Shown here: in pieces, positions 46,393-57,184 of the stretch
Layout: each line of letters begins with the position of its first letter
How positions within the stretch are numbered: position 1 is the first letter of the stretch
Assembly (NCBI GenBank): GCA_963932465.1
Contig: OZ010786.1
Location: 539,527,073-539,591,072 of the forward strand
From: Maratus speciosus
Taxonomy: Eukaryota; Arthropoda; Arachnida; Araneae; Salticidae
Direction: 5' to 3'
Length of the DNA: 64,000 bases
The notes under the pieces: generated by a model
Database searches by the model: none
Told to the model about the DNA's origin: nothing
Seen by the model: only the letters and a program-made list of their open reading frames with translations
Made by a program: the position numbers and the translations under genes

Positions 46393-46607
46393 TGTTATGG
46401 CTTAGCTAGGAAACCATTGCAACACGCCAGCATTGGCGCGCTCATCTATTAGAACTTCGATTTGATTGTATTGCAAAAGTTCTTTCGTTGTTTTCCTTAA
46501 TACTTTGGAAGCACTTTTGTTGTAAGATGTGGTATTCGACCTCATCTCAATTCTGACTACATGGTTAGCCAAATGAAACTCATTTGTCACAATCTTTAAT
46601 AATTTGG
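46393..46607 (+). repeat. 3' LTR of the BEL/Pao element (truncated)
   Basis: Aligns to 38804-39020 with scattered substitutions and an 11-base insertion near 46568. Similarity stops at about 46607, where a different repeat (ggaacagggactgtcacc) begins. The 5' LTR continues ~320 bp further, so the 3' LTR is incomplete. Confidence 0.75.
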
Positions 46608-48650
46608 AACAGGGACTGTCACCATCAATTTGCCATCATTAATTTTGAAAAGGTTTCATATTTCTTAATATCGCATAGAAAACGTAATTTAGGATGATTT
46701 TAAAAGGTTTTTTACCAATTTTACCCTTTTAAATTTAGATCATTTAAAAAATGTTTTTAGAGAGCAATTACATCTTATAAGTATCTATCGTACCAACATT
46801 TAAATTTATATCTTTAGAAATCGTTCTTTAGAAATTTTTTTAACTCTTTTCTCTTATTTTCCCCTTTCAAATTACGGTTTTTTTTAATTTTAATTACTGA
46901 GTATTTACATCTTATAAGTAACTACCATGCAAATTTCATTTTTTTTTTAATCCAGAAAAAACAGATTTAGATAATATTTATAAAACTTTGCGCTCATTTA
47001 ACTTTTTTAATTGTGGATTTTTCTAAACAGTTCTAAGAGAGCATCTAAATCTTATAAATAACTAACATGCTATAACGGTTTTCCCGTTATATATTCATTT
47101 ACCCCCCCCCCCCTCGAAAAATCAACATTTAACTTTAATTCCTTATTTTTGTTTTTTCAATACCCCCCCACCCCCACTCCTCAAATAAAATATTTAATTT
47201 AATTTTACATTTTAGAGTTAATATCAGACATTTGAATTTATTCACTTCTCTCCCTCCTCACTCTTATGTAACTTAAATTAATACTCATAAAATTTTCATC
47301 AGTTTAACTGTGTGCGCCATTGACTGTCCTTCTTTTTCCATTTCTTTGCATTTTCACACAGATAAATTTATAGAAATAAATTTTAACCGCCAGCGATTTC
47401 CGCTGAGATAAAAAGTAATAAAATATAAATAAATTCTATTTGATTCGCAGCTGACAGCATGTAATCCATATATTGTGGTTAGCGAGAGCCTCATTCTATA
47501 ACTTCTCTTGTGATTTTATACTCGTATTTACACAGTTCTCACTCGTTTATCATGACACATTTTCCAGATGCCCTTCTGAGTAATGCATGCCTTTGTCCAA
47601 AATGTTTCTAACTCTCCCTACCTCTGGGTAGCTTGCAAACTCTCCCCGATCACTGTATGATCCATCGGCCCCTTTAAAATGTTACAATAATAGTTAAGTC
47701 CTCTAAACACTTTGTTGGGGTTTTTCCTTATGCTTGTGAACCATGGGTACACAAAACGCCTTTATACATTCCAAATTTCATATTTCTAGCCATTCAAATA
47801 TCACAAAACTTATATTTTGGAAATTTTGTCGCTCTTGCATCCTCCGCCATCTTTTGTCAGTGGCACCATAAATTTACCAGCATTGCTTTTGCAGTCGGTG
47901 TGGTATTTCCTGCGATTCCATAGAAGTCTTGATTTTGAAAGTTTTTAGTCAGCTTTTCGCTAATTTTACCCTTTTAAATTTCGGCTTTTTTATTAAATAT
48001 TTTTAAAGATAATTTATATCTAATAATTAATTTCAATTTTCTATCTTTGACAATTGCATAGAAATCGTAATTTGCAGAAGCGTTTTAAAAAGGTTTTTCG
48101 AGCATTTTCACCACTTATAAATTTCGATTTTTTTCCCAATGCTCTTAGAGAGCATTTATATAGTATTAGTAATATCCGTGTCACCGACGTAAAATGTAGC
48201 CTATTTTGTTGCAATTTCTGTCACAATCAATTTGCAATCGTTTCTTTTGAAATCGGTTTGGTATTTCCTGATATTAAATAGAAATTGTCATTTAGAACTT
48301 TTTTATAAAATATTTCGCGCATTTTCACCTATTTTAAATTTCAATTTTTTATAAGCTGTTCTTAGAGTATAATTATATCATATAAGTAAGTATCATGCAG
48401 AAATTCATGTTTCTAGGCCATTAAGTTGCAGAAAAACACATTTTTAGAATGTTATTTTACTCCTGAGTCATCTTTGGGGAGGTGGCATCGACACAAAATA
48501 TAGCCTTTGTTCAAACAGGGACTGCCACTATCATTTTGACACGTTTACTTTTGAAATCGGATCGGTAGTTCCAGAGAATAACCCCCATAAATTTTAAAAC
48601 ACACAATCACACTAACTTTACTTCTTTATACTATTAGTATGGATATGTGG
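46607..48650. repeat. Decayed long repeat with internal degenerate units
   Basis: Words cagggactg(t/c)cac, atcaatttgccatc, ttttgaaa-cggtttggtatttc, cttagagagcatttata and catcttataagta recur near 46610, 46740, 46900, 47040, 47880, 48140, 48220, 48380 and 48520 in variable order. The block ends tactattagtatggat (48640), reminiscent of 3' ends of RTE-type repeats (from memory). Poly-C tracts occur at 47103 and 47165. No RT motif was found, so the call stays generic. Confidence 0.45.
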
Positions 48651-49719
48651 ATTGCCACATGCTTTCCAATACAATTAATTTTTATGCAAATCTTCTCTCT
48701 CAGCTTTAAAAATTTGTACTCTGCCTTTTAGTGACACAGCGAATGCAATAAAATTATATTTCCAGTTTAAGGACGTCAATCATGCTGTGAAAGCTTCATT
48801 TTCACAAGAATTCTACGTTTTAGTAAAGTTATTGTTTTCCAAAATAAGAAATGAAATCTGAATATCAAAAATCTAAAACAATCAAAATGGAAAATTTTAA
48901 TTGTATGTAATTTTTTCGCAAAGAAATAATATGTACTATTCTCAAACGTATATTGAACATGTTTTTGGATGATTTTTTAAAGAATATATATATGTTAAAT
49001 AAAGATGAAGACTTACTTTTTATTTTACACTACGTGATAAATTAAGAAATTTTATTGCAGGTAATTAAAAACTAATTAACGTATTTTCACGCAGCATTGA
49101 TTGATTCTCCTTAATGGGTAAGTAGGTTGTTAATATTGATCGATACCAGGTTAATGAGATGAAAATTTAAAAGTAATTTATTTTGCTCATAAAAATATTT
49201 TTGACCTACGATCAGTACTATAAGTAAAAGACAATTTTACATAATACATTAGAAAAAAAGTAATATCTTATATTTTTTTATTTATTAAACGATGCCTTAT
49301 TTGGTCTAAATTATTCGAATTTTATTTGAATTTAATCATTAATTAAAAATTGTGTATAAAACATTTTTTTTAATTTAGCGATAATAGACTCTTGCAATAG
49401 GTTATTCATAATTTTTATATATTATTTCTATAGTGCCTGTGTATTTTTAAAACTTTAATTGCAGAAACCTACTTAACTCAAAGTGCAAATTAATGTCAGA
49501 AATCAGCTAAGAAACGTTTAAACAGACAAAACTACATCTTTAGAACGAACTGGTATCTTTTCTTGTATCCGCACATTTGAAAAGTCATTTTTGATCAAAA
49601 TATCGATTTTTCATTTATTTTAAATATTAGTTTGAGCGAAAAATTCTGGCAAATTTTTAATCTAATAGTTACCAAAATTTGTATCATACATAGGAGTACT
49701 TGTGATACATCTCTAGGAG
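48651..49719. other. Unannotated AT-rich stretch
   Basis: No repeat or gene recognised. Confidence 0.5.
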
Positions 49720-49910
49720 TTCAGGAATTTCGGCTCCAAAATGCCTATTGGACAGTATGATTTGCGTGTGTTGATCCGGCATTATTGGTGAAAAGGTCTA
49801 ACGATTCAGAAAGCCGTCGATGAGACTAATGAGGGTGAATGTGCTGGTACGGCGACAAACTTCCAGCAGATCCGAAATCTGGTATAACGATGGCAGAAAG
49901 TCGCTGAATA
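49720..49910 (+). pseudogene. Possible N-terminal helix-turn-helix fragment of a mariner-like transposase
   Basis: Plus-strand reading gives QYDLRVLIRHYW, a stop, KGLTIQKAVDETNEG and CAGTATNFQQIRN. The order resembles the first helix-turn-helix of mariner-type transposases (RxxIxxxxxKGxxxxxAxxxINExxG). Nothing of the catalytic domain follows. The minus frame 49826-50143 is a probable shadow. Confidence 0.3.
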
Positions 49911-50679
49911 TGATGGTCTCTGCTTTGAAGAATAGTCCTTGTTGCTTTTATTGTTAATTTGCGCATAACAAAGCAACTTTCACAAATTTCCCAGAACTTT
50001 TTGATCAACCTAGTAATATTAAAATCGAAAATATAACACTTAAGGATAGTTTTATTACCCGGAATTAAATCCAACGGATAGGGCCTCGGTGGTGGTGGAA
50101 ACAATCCGAACCAAGGACGGATAATGGAGAGATTCACCGACACTCAGGATTTAGAGGGTTTAAAAGCGTACACACACATTCGACATTGGACATATACCCG
50201 CAATAAAAAAGAGAAAATAATAGTATATAACTTACAGCATAGAATATCAGTATGAGAGACACATAGAAACTTTCCTTCATCTAGCTAGCAGTTGAGGTTT
50301 TACCGGCTCTCCATCTGGTGTTTTCGGTGAAGTGGCATTTTATCGCCTCTTAAAACTCCGAATGGTGTTAGATGTATCTGTTGTAGGCTAATTGGAGAAT
50401 CCATCTCCTTTTTTCCAATTAGCCTGCTATTTTTCAGGCTTATTACAAAGAGCCTAGAAAGCGTTATGATAATTGAAAAATGACCGCTTATTATCCGATC
50501 AGGGTGATATTTTTAGCTCACAGACTATCAAAGCCTGAGAGCTTATGTGCCCGCCGATTCTGTATGTACGTGAGTATGTACGTGCGTATGTACGTAACGC
50601 GATAACTCTTGATAGAAATATCCGATTTGCTTCAATTTTTTTTTCTAGGTTCATTCTGATAATGTGCTTCCCTGATTAG

Positions 50680-51830
50680 TTTTTGGGGTTCATTGGTTAA
50701 AGATAAAGGGGGGAAAAGGGAGCTAGTCCCCCCCCCCTTAATTTATATAAATGGGTTTTTCATGCAGAAATATTCGATTCGCTCCAAATTTGGTATACCG
50801 GTTTATTGTGTTAAGGAGCTTCCCTGATTAGATTTGGAAGCTCATTAGTTAAGTATAAAGGGGGGAAAGGGGGCTACCCCCCCTTAATTTAGATAAATTG
50901 GTTTTTCATGATGAATTATTCGATTTGCTCCAAATTTGGTATACCGGTTTATTAAGTTAAGGTGCTGCCTTGATTAGATTTGGAGGTTCATTAGTTACAT
51001 ATAAAGGGAGGAAAGGGGGTCTACCCCCCCGTAATTTAGATAAATGGGTATTTCATGTAGAAATTTTCGATTTGCAATAAATTTGGTATACTGGTTAATT
51101 ATATTAAGCAGCTTCCCTGATTACATTTGAAAGATCATTATTATGTATAAAGGGGGGAAAGGGAGGCAATTGCCTATCACCTTAATTTAGATAAATGCGT
51201 TTTTCATGTAGAATTATTCGATTAGCTCAAATTTGGTATACTGGTTTATTATGTTAAGGAGATGGCTTGATTAGATTTGGAGGTTCATTAGTTAAATATA
51301 AAGGGAGGAAAGGGGGGCTAGACCCCCCCCTCCCTTAATTTAGATAAATGGGTTTTTCATGCAGAGTTATTCGATCTGCTCCAAATTTCGTATACCGGTT
51401 TATTATGTTACGAAGCTTCCCTGATTAGATTTAGAGGTTCATTAGTTAAGTATAAAGGGAGGAAAGGGGGCCTGACTCCCCCTTAATTTAGATAAATGGG
51501 TTTCACATGCAGAGTTATTCGATTTACTCCAAATTTCGTATACCGGTTTATTATGTTAAGGAACTGCCTTGATTAGATTTGGAGATTTATTGGTTAAGTA
51601 TAAAGGAGGGACAGGGGCTAGTGTCCCCTTAATTTAGATAAATGAGTTTTTCATACAGAATTATTCGATTTGCTTCAAATTTGATATACCAGTTTATTAC
51701 GATATTCCTTCGTTTGATTTCGAGGTTCATTGGTTAAGTATAAAAGGGGGGAAAGGGGGGCAATTGCCCCTCCCCTTAATTTAGACAAATGGGTTTTCAT
51801 GCAGAATTATCTGATTTAGTTTAATTTTAT
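50680..51830 (+). repeat. Left arm: eight ~148-bp tandem units
   Basis: The ttaatttagataaatgggttt landmark recurs at 50738, 50884, 51032, 51182, 51335, 51483, 51629 and 51776 (spacing 146-153). Each unit holds a G-run, a short loop and a C-run (ggggggaaaggggg..ccccccc), then attcgatttgctccaaattt and ggtataccggtttatta, then agcttccctgattagatttgg. Confidence 0.92.
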
Positions 51831-51834
51831 TTCA

Positions 51835-52300
51835 ACCGGATCCGAACTTGAAGGTTCCATTTGAAGTCAACCCGAAAACCGACCACAACCAGGTTTCGGA
51901 TTGAGTTCAATTAGAACTTTCAGGTTCGGATCCGGTTGCCGGTGGACGGAGATTATTTTGTCTGGCTTGCATCGGGTTATATATCTTTGGAATATTTTTG
52001 TCGGTTAAGATTTGGTTCGGGGCGGGTTTCAGGTTGGCTTCGAATGGAATTTTAAGTTCTGGTAGCGTTGCGTGTCCACGGAAACTAATTTGTCTTGTTC
52101 GGATCCGGTTATGGATCTTTGGAATAATTTTGTCGGTTATCGGATTTGGTTCGGGATTTCGGGTTTTTTCAAATGGAGTTCTCAGGTTCGGGTCGAGTTG
52201 CATATAGTCTGAAATTATTTTGTCTTGCTCGGATCGGGGTACGGTCTGTTGTAATTTATTTTACGGGTTTGGGTAAGGTTATGCATTAATAAACCTAATA
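51835..52300. repeat. Centre of the Foldback-like element: ~131-bp tandem repeat
   Basis: About 2.5 units share ttttgtct-g-tcggatccggtta followed by tatctttggaat-atttttgtcggtta and tttggttcggg. It is G+T-rich on the plus strand and unlike the arms. The opposing 98- and 69-codon frames here (51907-52203, 51998-52207) follow from the repeat and are not called genes. Confidence 0.75.
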
Positions 52301-52389
52301 AAAAGAAAATTACCCAGTTAAACTGATGGCATTGAGCTCACAGGCTATTCACACTAATTGTATATTATACTCTTATTTCAAAGAATAAT

Positions 52390-53960
52390 GCCCCTAGAAA
52401 AATAAATGAAGGTATTGGTCCCCGTTGCCCCCCTTTCTACTTAACCAAAGAACCTCCAAATCTAATCAGGAAGCTACTTAACACAATAAACTGGTATACC
52501 AAATTTGAAGCAAATCAGATAATTCTGCATGAAAAACCATTTCAATAAATTAAGAGAGGGGGGTATTAGCTCCCCAATTTCTCCCTTTATGCTGAACCAA
52601 TGAACTTTCAAATCTAATCAGAAAAGCTCCTTATTAGAATGAACCTAAAAACAAATAAACTAAATTAGATAATTCTGCATGAAAACACATTTATCTAAAT
52701 TAAGGGGAGGGGCAATTGCCCCCCTTTTATACTTAACCAATGAACCTCCAAATCAAATGAAGGAAGCCATATCGTAATAAATTTGTATATCAAATTAGAA
52801 GCAAATCGAATAATTCTGTATGAAAAACCCATTTATCTAAATTAAGGGAACACTAGCCCCTGTCCCTCCTTTATACTTAACCAATAAATCTCCAAATATA
52901 ATCAAGGCAGCTCCTTAACAAAATAAACCGGTATACGAAATTTGGAGCAAATCGAATAAATCTGCATGAAAAACCCATTTATCTAAATTAAGGGGGGGTA
53001 GCCCCCTTTCCTCCCTTTATACTTAACTAATGAACCTCCAAATCTAATCAGGGAAGCTCCTTAACATAGCAAACCGGCATACGAATTTTGGAGCAAATCG
53101 AATAACTCTGCATGAAAAACCCATTTATCTAAATTAAGGGGGGGTCTAGCCCCCCTTTCCTCCCTTTATACTTAACTAATGAACCTCCAAATCTAATCAG
53201 CGAAGCTCCTTAACATAGTAAACCGGTATACAAAATTTGGAGCAAATCGAATAATTTTGCTTTAAAAACTCATTTACCTAAATAAAGGGGGGGGGTATCC
53301 CCCCTTTCTACCTTTATACTTAACTAATGAACCTCCAAATCTAATCAAGCCATCTCCTTAACATAATAAACCTGTATACCAAATTTGAGCTAATCGAATA
53401 ATTCTACATGAAAAACGTATTTATCTAAATTAAGGGGAGAGGCAATTGCCCCCCTTTTCCCCCTTTATACATAATAATGATCTTCCAAATGTAATCAGGG
53501 AAGCTGCTTAACATAATTAACCGGTATACCAAATTTATAGCAAATCGCATATTTCTGCATGAAAAACCCATTTGTCTAAATTACGGGGGGGGGGGGGGGA
53601 TAGCCCCACTTTCCTCCCTTTATATGTAACTAATGAACCTACAAATCTAATCAAGGCAGCTCCTTAACTTAATAAACCGGTATACCAAATTTGGAGCAAA
53701 TCGAATAATTCATCATGAAAAACCGATTTGTCTAATTTAGGGGCGGTAGTCCCCCCCTTTCCCCCCTTTATACTTAAATAATGAGCTTCCAAATCTAATC
53801 AGGGAAGCTCCTTAACACAATAAACCGGTATACCAAATTTGGAGCAAATCGAATATTTCTGCATGAAAAACCCATTTATATAAATTAAGAGGGGGGACTA
53901 CACCCCCTTTTCCATTTTTTATATTTAACCAATGACCCCCCAAAAAATAATCTGGGAAGC
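52390..53960 (-). repeat. Right arm: ten ~148-bp tandem units, inverted
   Basis: The complementary landmark aaattaagg recurs near 52547, 52697, 52839, 52985, 53131, 53280, 53427, 53578, 53734 and 53882. Each unit carries a G-run then C-run hairpin and the aaatttggagcaaatcgaat and taaaccggtatac blocks. Two units more than the left arm. The 110-codon minus frame 53812-54144 is repeat read-through. Confidence 0.92.
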
Positions 53961-54293
53961 ACCTTATCAGAATGAACCTTGAAAAAAAATTTGAAGCAAA
54001 TCGGATTTTTCTATCAAGAGTTATCGCGTTACGTACAGACGTACGTACGTATTCACGTACATACATAATCGGCGGACACAAGCTCTCAGGCTTTGATAGC
54101 CTGTGAGCTAAAAAGATCACCCTGATCGGATAATAATTGGTCATTTTTCAATTAGCCTAACGCTTTCTAGGCTCTTTGCAATAAGCCTGAAAAATATCAG
54201 GCTAATTGGAAAAAGGAAGATGGATTCTCCAATTAGCCTGGCTCTTTGCAAAGAGCCTAGGCTGTTTGCAAAGAGCCGGATTTCTCAATTAGC

Positions 54294-55308
54294 CTACGAC
54301 ATATCCGCCGCCAGGTCAGTGCGGCTCTGTATGTAATGTCTGAACAAGCATGATTAAATAAACTGCACGAAATGTTTTAATAAAATAGTTGTGCGCGGAT
54401 GAGTTTCATGTATGTGTTCACTGATTGAATAACGTACGAACCTAAAGTCCATTGATGTCTCTGTTCGTTTTTCAAATCCAAAGGTACTTCTCAAATTATC
54501 ATGATCAAGTTTGTAGAATTTTATATTGCTTTATTAGGCGTTAGATATACCTGAGTGTGGTTGTAAACTCTCGTAAAGTTTCATTCACGAAATTCATAAT
54601 TGGATTTAATCTAATTAATTGATTTTATTTTGAAGTTTTAAAATTTAAATGTGTAAGGAATAAATGTAGTATGTTGCAATATGGAATTTTAATATGTGAT
54701 TTAATTTACGACTTAGTATGGATCGCATTATCATCGCCTTATATTTTTTATTAGTAATGTTTTTTTCCTGAGGTATGTGCTGTCATTTTGTTTATTATTT
54801 ATTATCTTAATTTTTTTATGTTTCAGTAGTTTATCAAAAATTTAATTATTAAAGTTTTCTTACCGTATAATTTATGCAATTAAATTGTCAAATCCTTTAG
54901 GTAAGGGTTCCTTTTATTTATTTTTAATAAATGAATTCTCATAATTCCGGCTTCCTTGAATGATATTCAGAGTATTGGGTAATTCTATATTAATGTCCAA
55001 AATTATGTTTAACTATATACAGTATATACAGAGAATCATATGATCTAATTTAAGCACTATTAAGTGCTTGAATATATACTTGGGATTTAGACAATTTTAT
55101 GTAACAGTTTTCTCTAAGGTACCAAGTTCTTACCAACAGTTCTCATTAAAGGGACACATTTGTAGACATAATTTAATAGGATAATCTTTTAAATCCCAAC
55201 GTATTGAAATAATTCTCACTACATATATACTTAATGATTTGTCTAGTTTAAGCTATTTTTGATAATTAAACGTCTCTTGATAGTAAATTTTAATGTTTTA
55301 ATAAAAGA
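54294..55308. other. Unannotated AT-rich stretch
   Basis: Nothing recognised. Confidence 0.5.
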
Positions 55309-55544
55309 TTAACCCATTAACCGCTGACGTTGCGTTCACGCAACAGTCAAAATAATAGCTCATGCAATGAATTAATTACATTTGCACCACTATTTTAGAA
55401 TTTTAAAAAATGTCTTATTTATTGGCAGGGATTTTGCTATTTTAGTAAAGCGAAATTTACCTTACTGAATCTGTGGTGGGAAACTACTTTCAACAAGAAA
55501 TTTGGAAATTTCTATCGTAATAGTTTTGGCAGTTAATGGGTTAA
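55309..55544. mobile_element. TTAA-type MITE, 236 bp (family C)
   Basis: TTAACCCATTAACCGCTGACG on the left pairs with GGCAGTTAATGGGTTAA on the right, a TIR of about 17 bp including TTAA. No ORF. TTAACCC ends again suggest a piggyBac-like source. A related-looking fragment (ttaactgccccgggac) lies at 56465. Confidence 0.8.
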
Positions 55545-57180
55545 GCAATGATAGCTTTTCAAAACAGGTCAAAGAAAATGAAATAAATGTTGTAGAATTC
55601 TTTTAAATAGTTTTTTTTTTTTTTTGCCTACAAGAATTTTAGCGTGCCGTTTATCAGGTTTTTATCCAATTTATTGATATTTTAAGAAAAAAAAAGAAGT
55701 AAGCTTATTTCATAAATTCAGTTCGTATAATAATGGATCATTTCAAAACTTTAGAGATTACAAGATGTAAAGACAAGTTATGTTTTATAATTGCTTTATA
55801 GCATAGTATCAAATTACACAATAATAACGCATTTATTAAATAATTTAGATATTAAATTAAATAGCAGAATACCAATCTTCCAATAGTAATCGCAGTTTTT
55901 TAAAGAAGAATTTCTGTCTTTAATAAACAGAAAAATGCAATTCAATATAGTGATACTTGAAAGTTCTTATTAAATGAACGACTATTCTAACACGTACTGT
56001 GTAGAGGCAAATGAGCTACAAAAATGAACCTTCATAGTCCTAATTTAAAGATATAACAACATACTTTACACTGTGGCAATGAACAATGTAAATTTCTACC
56101 AATAATTTGCCATCTCTCAAAATCAAAATTTGCCATTGAATTTAATAGTTTTGATTAGTTTAAGGCATTTTAAAAAAGAAAGTATGTAAATATTTAAAAA
56201 TTAAAAACATTAATTTTGTGACAACCAGAACAGGTATCCACTTTTTGTACATATATTATTTTTTAAATGTAACGCTTTAAGGCTACATCATGGAAATTAA
56301 CATATCTAATGCACATGAAACATTATACATTCCTAGCAATTATAGAAACAAAAATAGTTTAAAAATAAATGTTACTGATTAAAAACCATTTTTACGAACA
56401 TATCATATTTTAAATGGCGTGTGAATCAATTTAGGAATATAAATTGGAATTTTGCATTAACACCTTAACTGCCCCGGGACTTAAATATATCTCGAGAGTT
56501 GTCGATGCGTTAACTGTCCCTGACGTATATATATATGTTTTCAAAAAATATTTTCAGTATTATCCCTTTCGTCCCATAGCCCACGACTTCGTCTTCTAAA
56601 TAGTTGAAGCGTGATATTAGTAATTTTAGGTAAGCAAGAATTTATCAGACAGTGTCACTTTGTAAGAAAAGGGGGGATTATACAGGAGGATGAAATCAGA
56701 ATTGCTATATACGTTAGATATTGCATATTTACTCCTTTTGTTTCGCTGCGCAATTTTCTATCGAATTTCAGTCTCATTTTCTTTCTTTTGTGACGTATGA
56801 ATAACAATGTCTGACACTGAGTATTTGTGCTGCAATTTTCTGGAACTACAATTTACTGCATTTGATATGTGGAATACTACTTATCAAGTGGAAAGTGCAT
56901 CACTTCATTTTCATTGTATTATTATGCCATATTTGAAGGTAGAAAAATATATCATTTTATAAAATTTCTTTATGTTAACTTAACAACTGAAAACTGTGTA
57001 TTTTAAGCAGAGAAATGGCACTATAAATACACGAAGTAATCTACCTATCTCATGTAAAAATTGGAAGTTTTATTAAATTTTCTGAATTTAGAGAAACATC
57101 ACAGGATTTTCAAAGTTAGAATCTTTCATTCGCATTTTTCTGCTTTTATAAATATATATATTTGTATTTGTCAGAAGCAT
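55545..57180. other. Unannotated AT-rich stretch
   Basis: No gene recognised. A degenerate TTAA-associated patch (56463-56530, ttaactgccccgggac and gcgttaactgtccctg) may be a MITE remnant. A 60-codon frame at 56611-56793 has no motif. Confidence 0.45.
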
Positions 57181-57184
57181 CGTG

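Larger units (their letters stand above)
38804..46607 (+). mobile_element. BEL/Pao LTR retrotransposon, decayed, with nested insertions
   Basis: LTR-like ends start TGTTATGGCTTA at 38804 and TGTTATGGCTTAG at 46393. Between them, in BEL/Pao order, lie gag, protease, reverse transcriptase, RNase H and integrase fragments. A polypurine tract aatggggggcc precedes the 3' LTR. The coding parts are split by many stops and frameshifts. Two MITE-like insertions (40302-40439, 40786-42291) and a 214-bp tandem duplication lie in the gag-protease interval. The 3' LTR is cut near 46607 by another repeat. No env-like frame was seen. Confidence 0.88.
50385..54293. mobile_element. Foldback-like element with tandem-unit inverted arms, ~3.9 kb
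   Basis: The termini gttgtaggctaattggagaa and ctcaattagcctacgac are inverted. Subterminal inverted blocks follow: cttattacaaagagcctag / ctaggctctttgcaataag, gatcagggtgat / atcaccctgatc, agcctgagagctt / agctctcaggct, tacgtaacgcgataactct / gagttatcgcgttacgtac. Inside these, the left arm (50680-51830) has 8 and the right arm (52390-53960) 10 tandem units of ~148 bp in opposite orientation. A GC-richer centre (51835-52300) separates them. Long inverted repeats built from tandem units match the Drosophila Foldback architecture (established knowledge). Kinship is inference. No transposase. A direct target duplication is unclear. Confidence 0.8.

Noticed and set aside
51907..52207. Opposing 98- and 69-codon ORFs with NP/RP repeats
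   Set aside because: They mirror each other over the GC-richer tandem core of the Foldback-like element and are explained by its repeat composition.
53812..54144. 110-codon ORF on the minus strand
   Set aside because: Lies across the outer tandem unit and subterminal repeat of the Foldback-like element. The counterpart in the left arm is not open.
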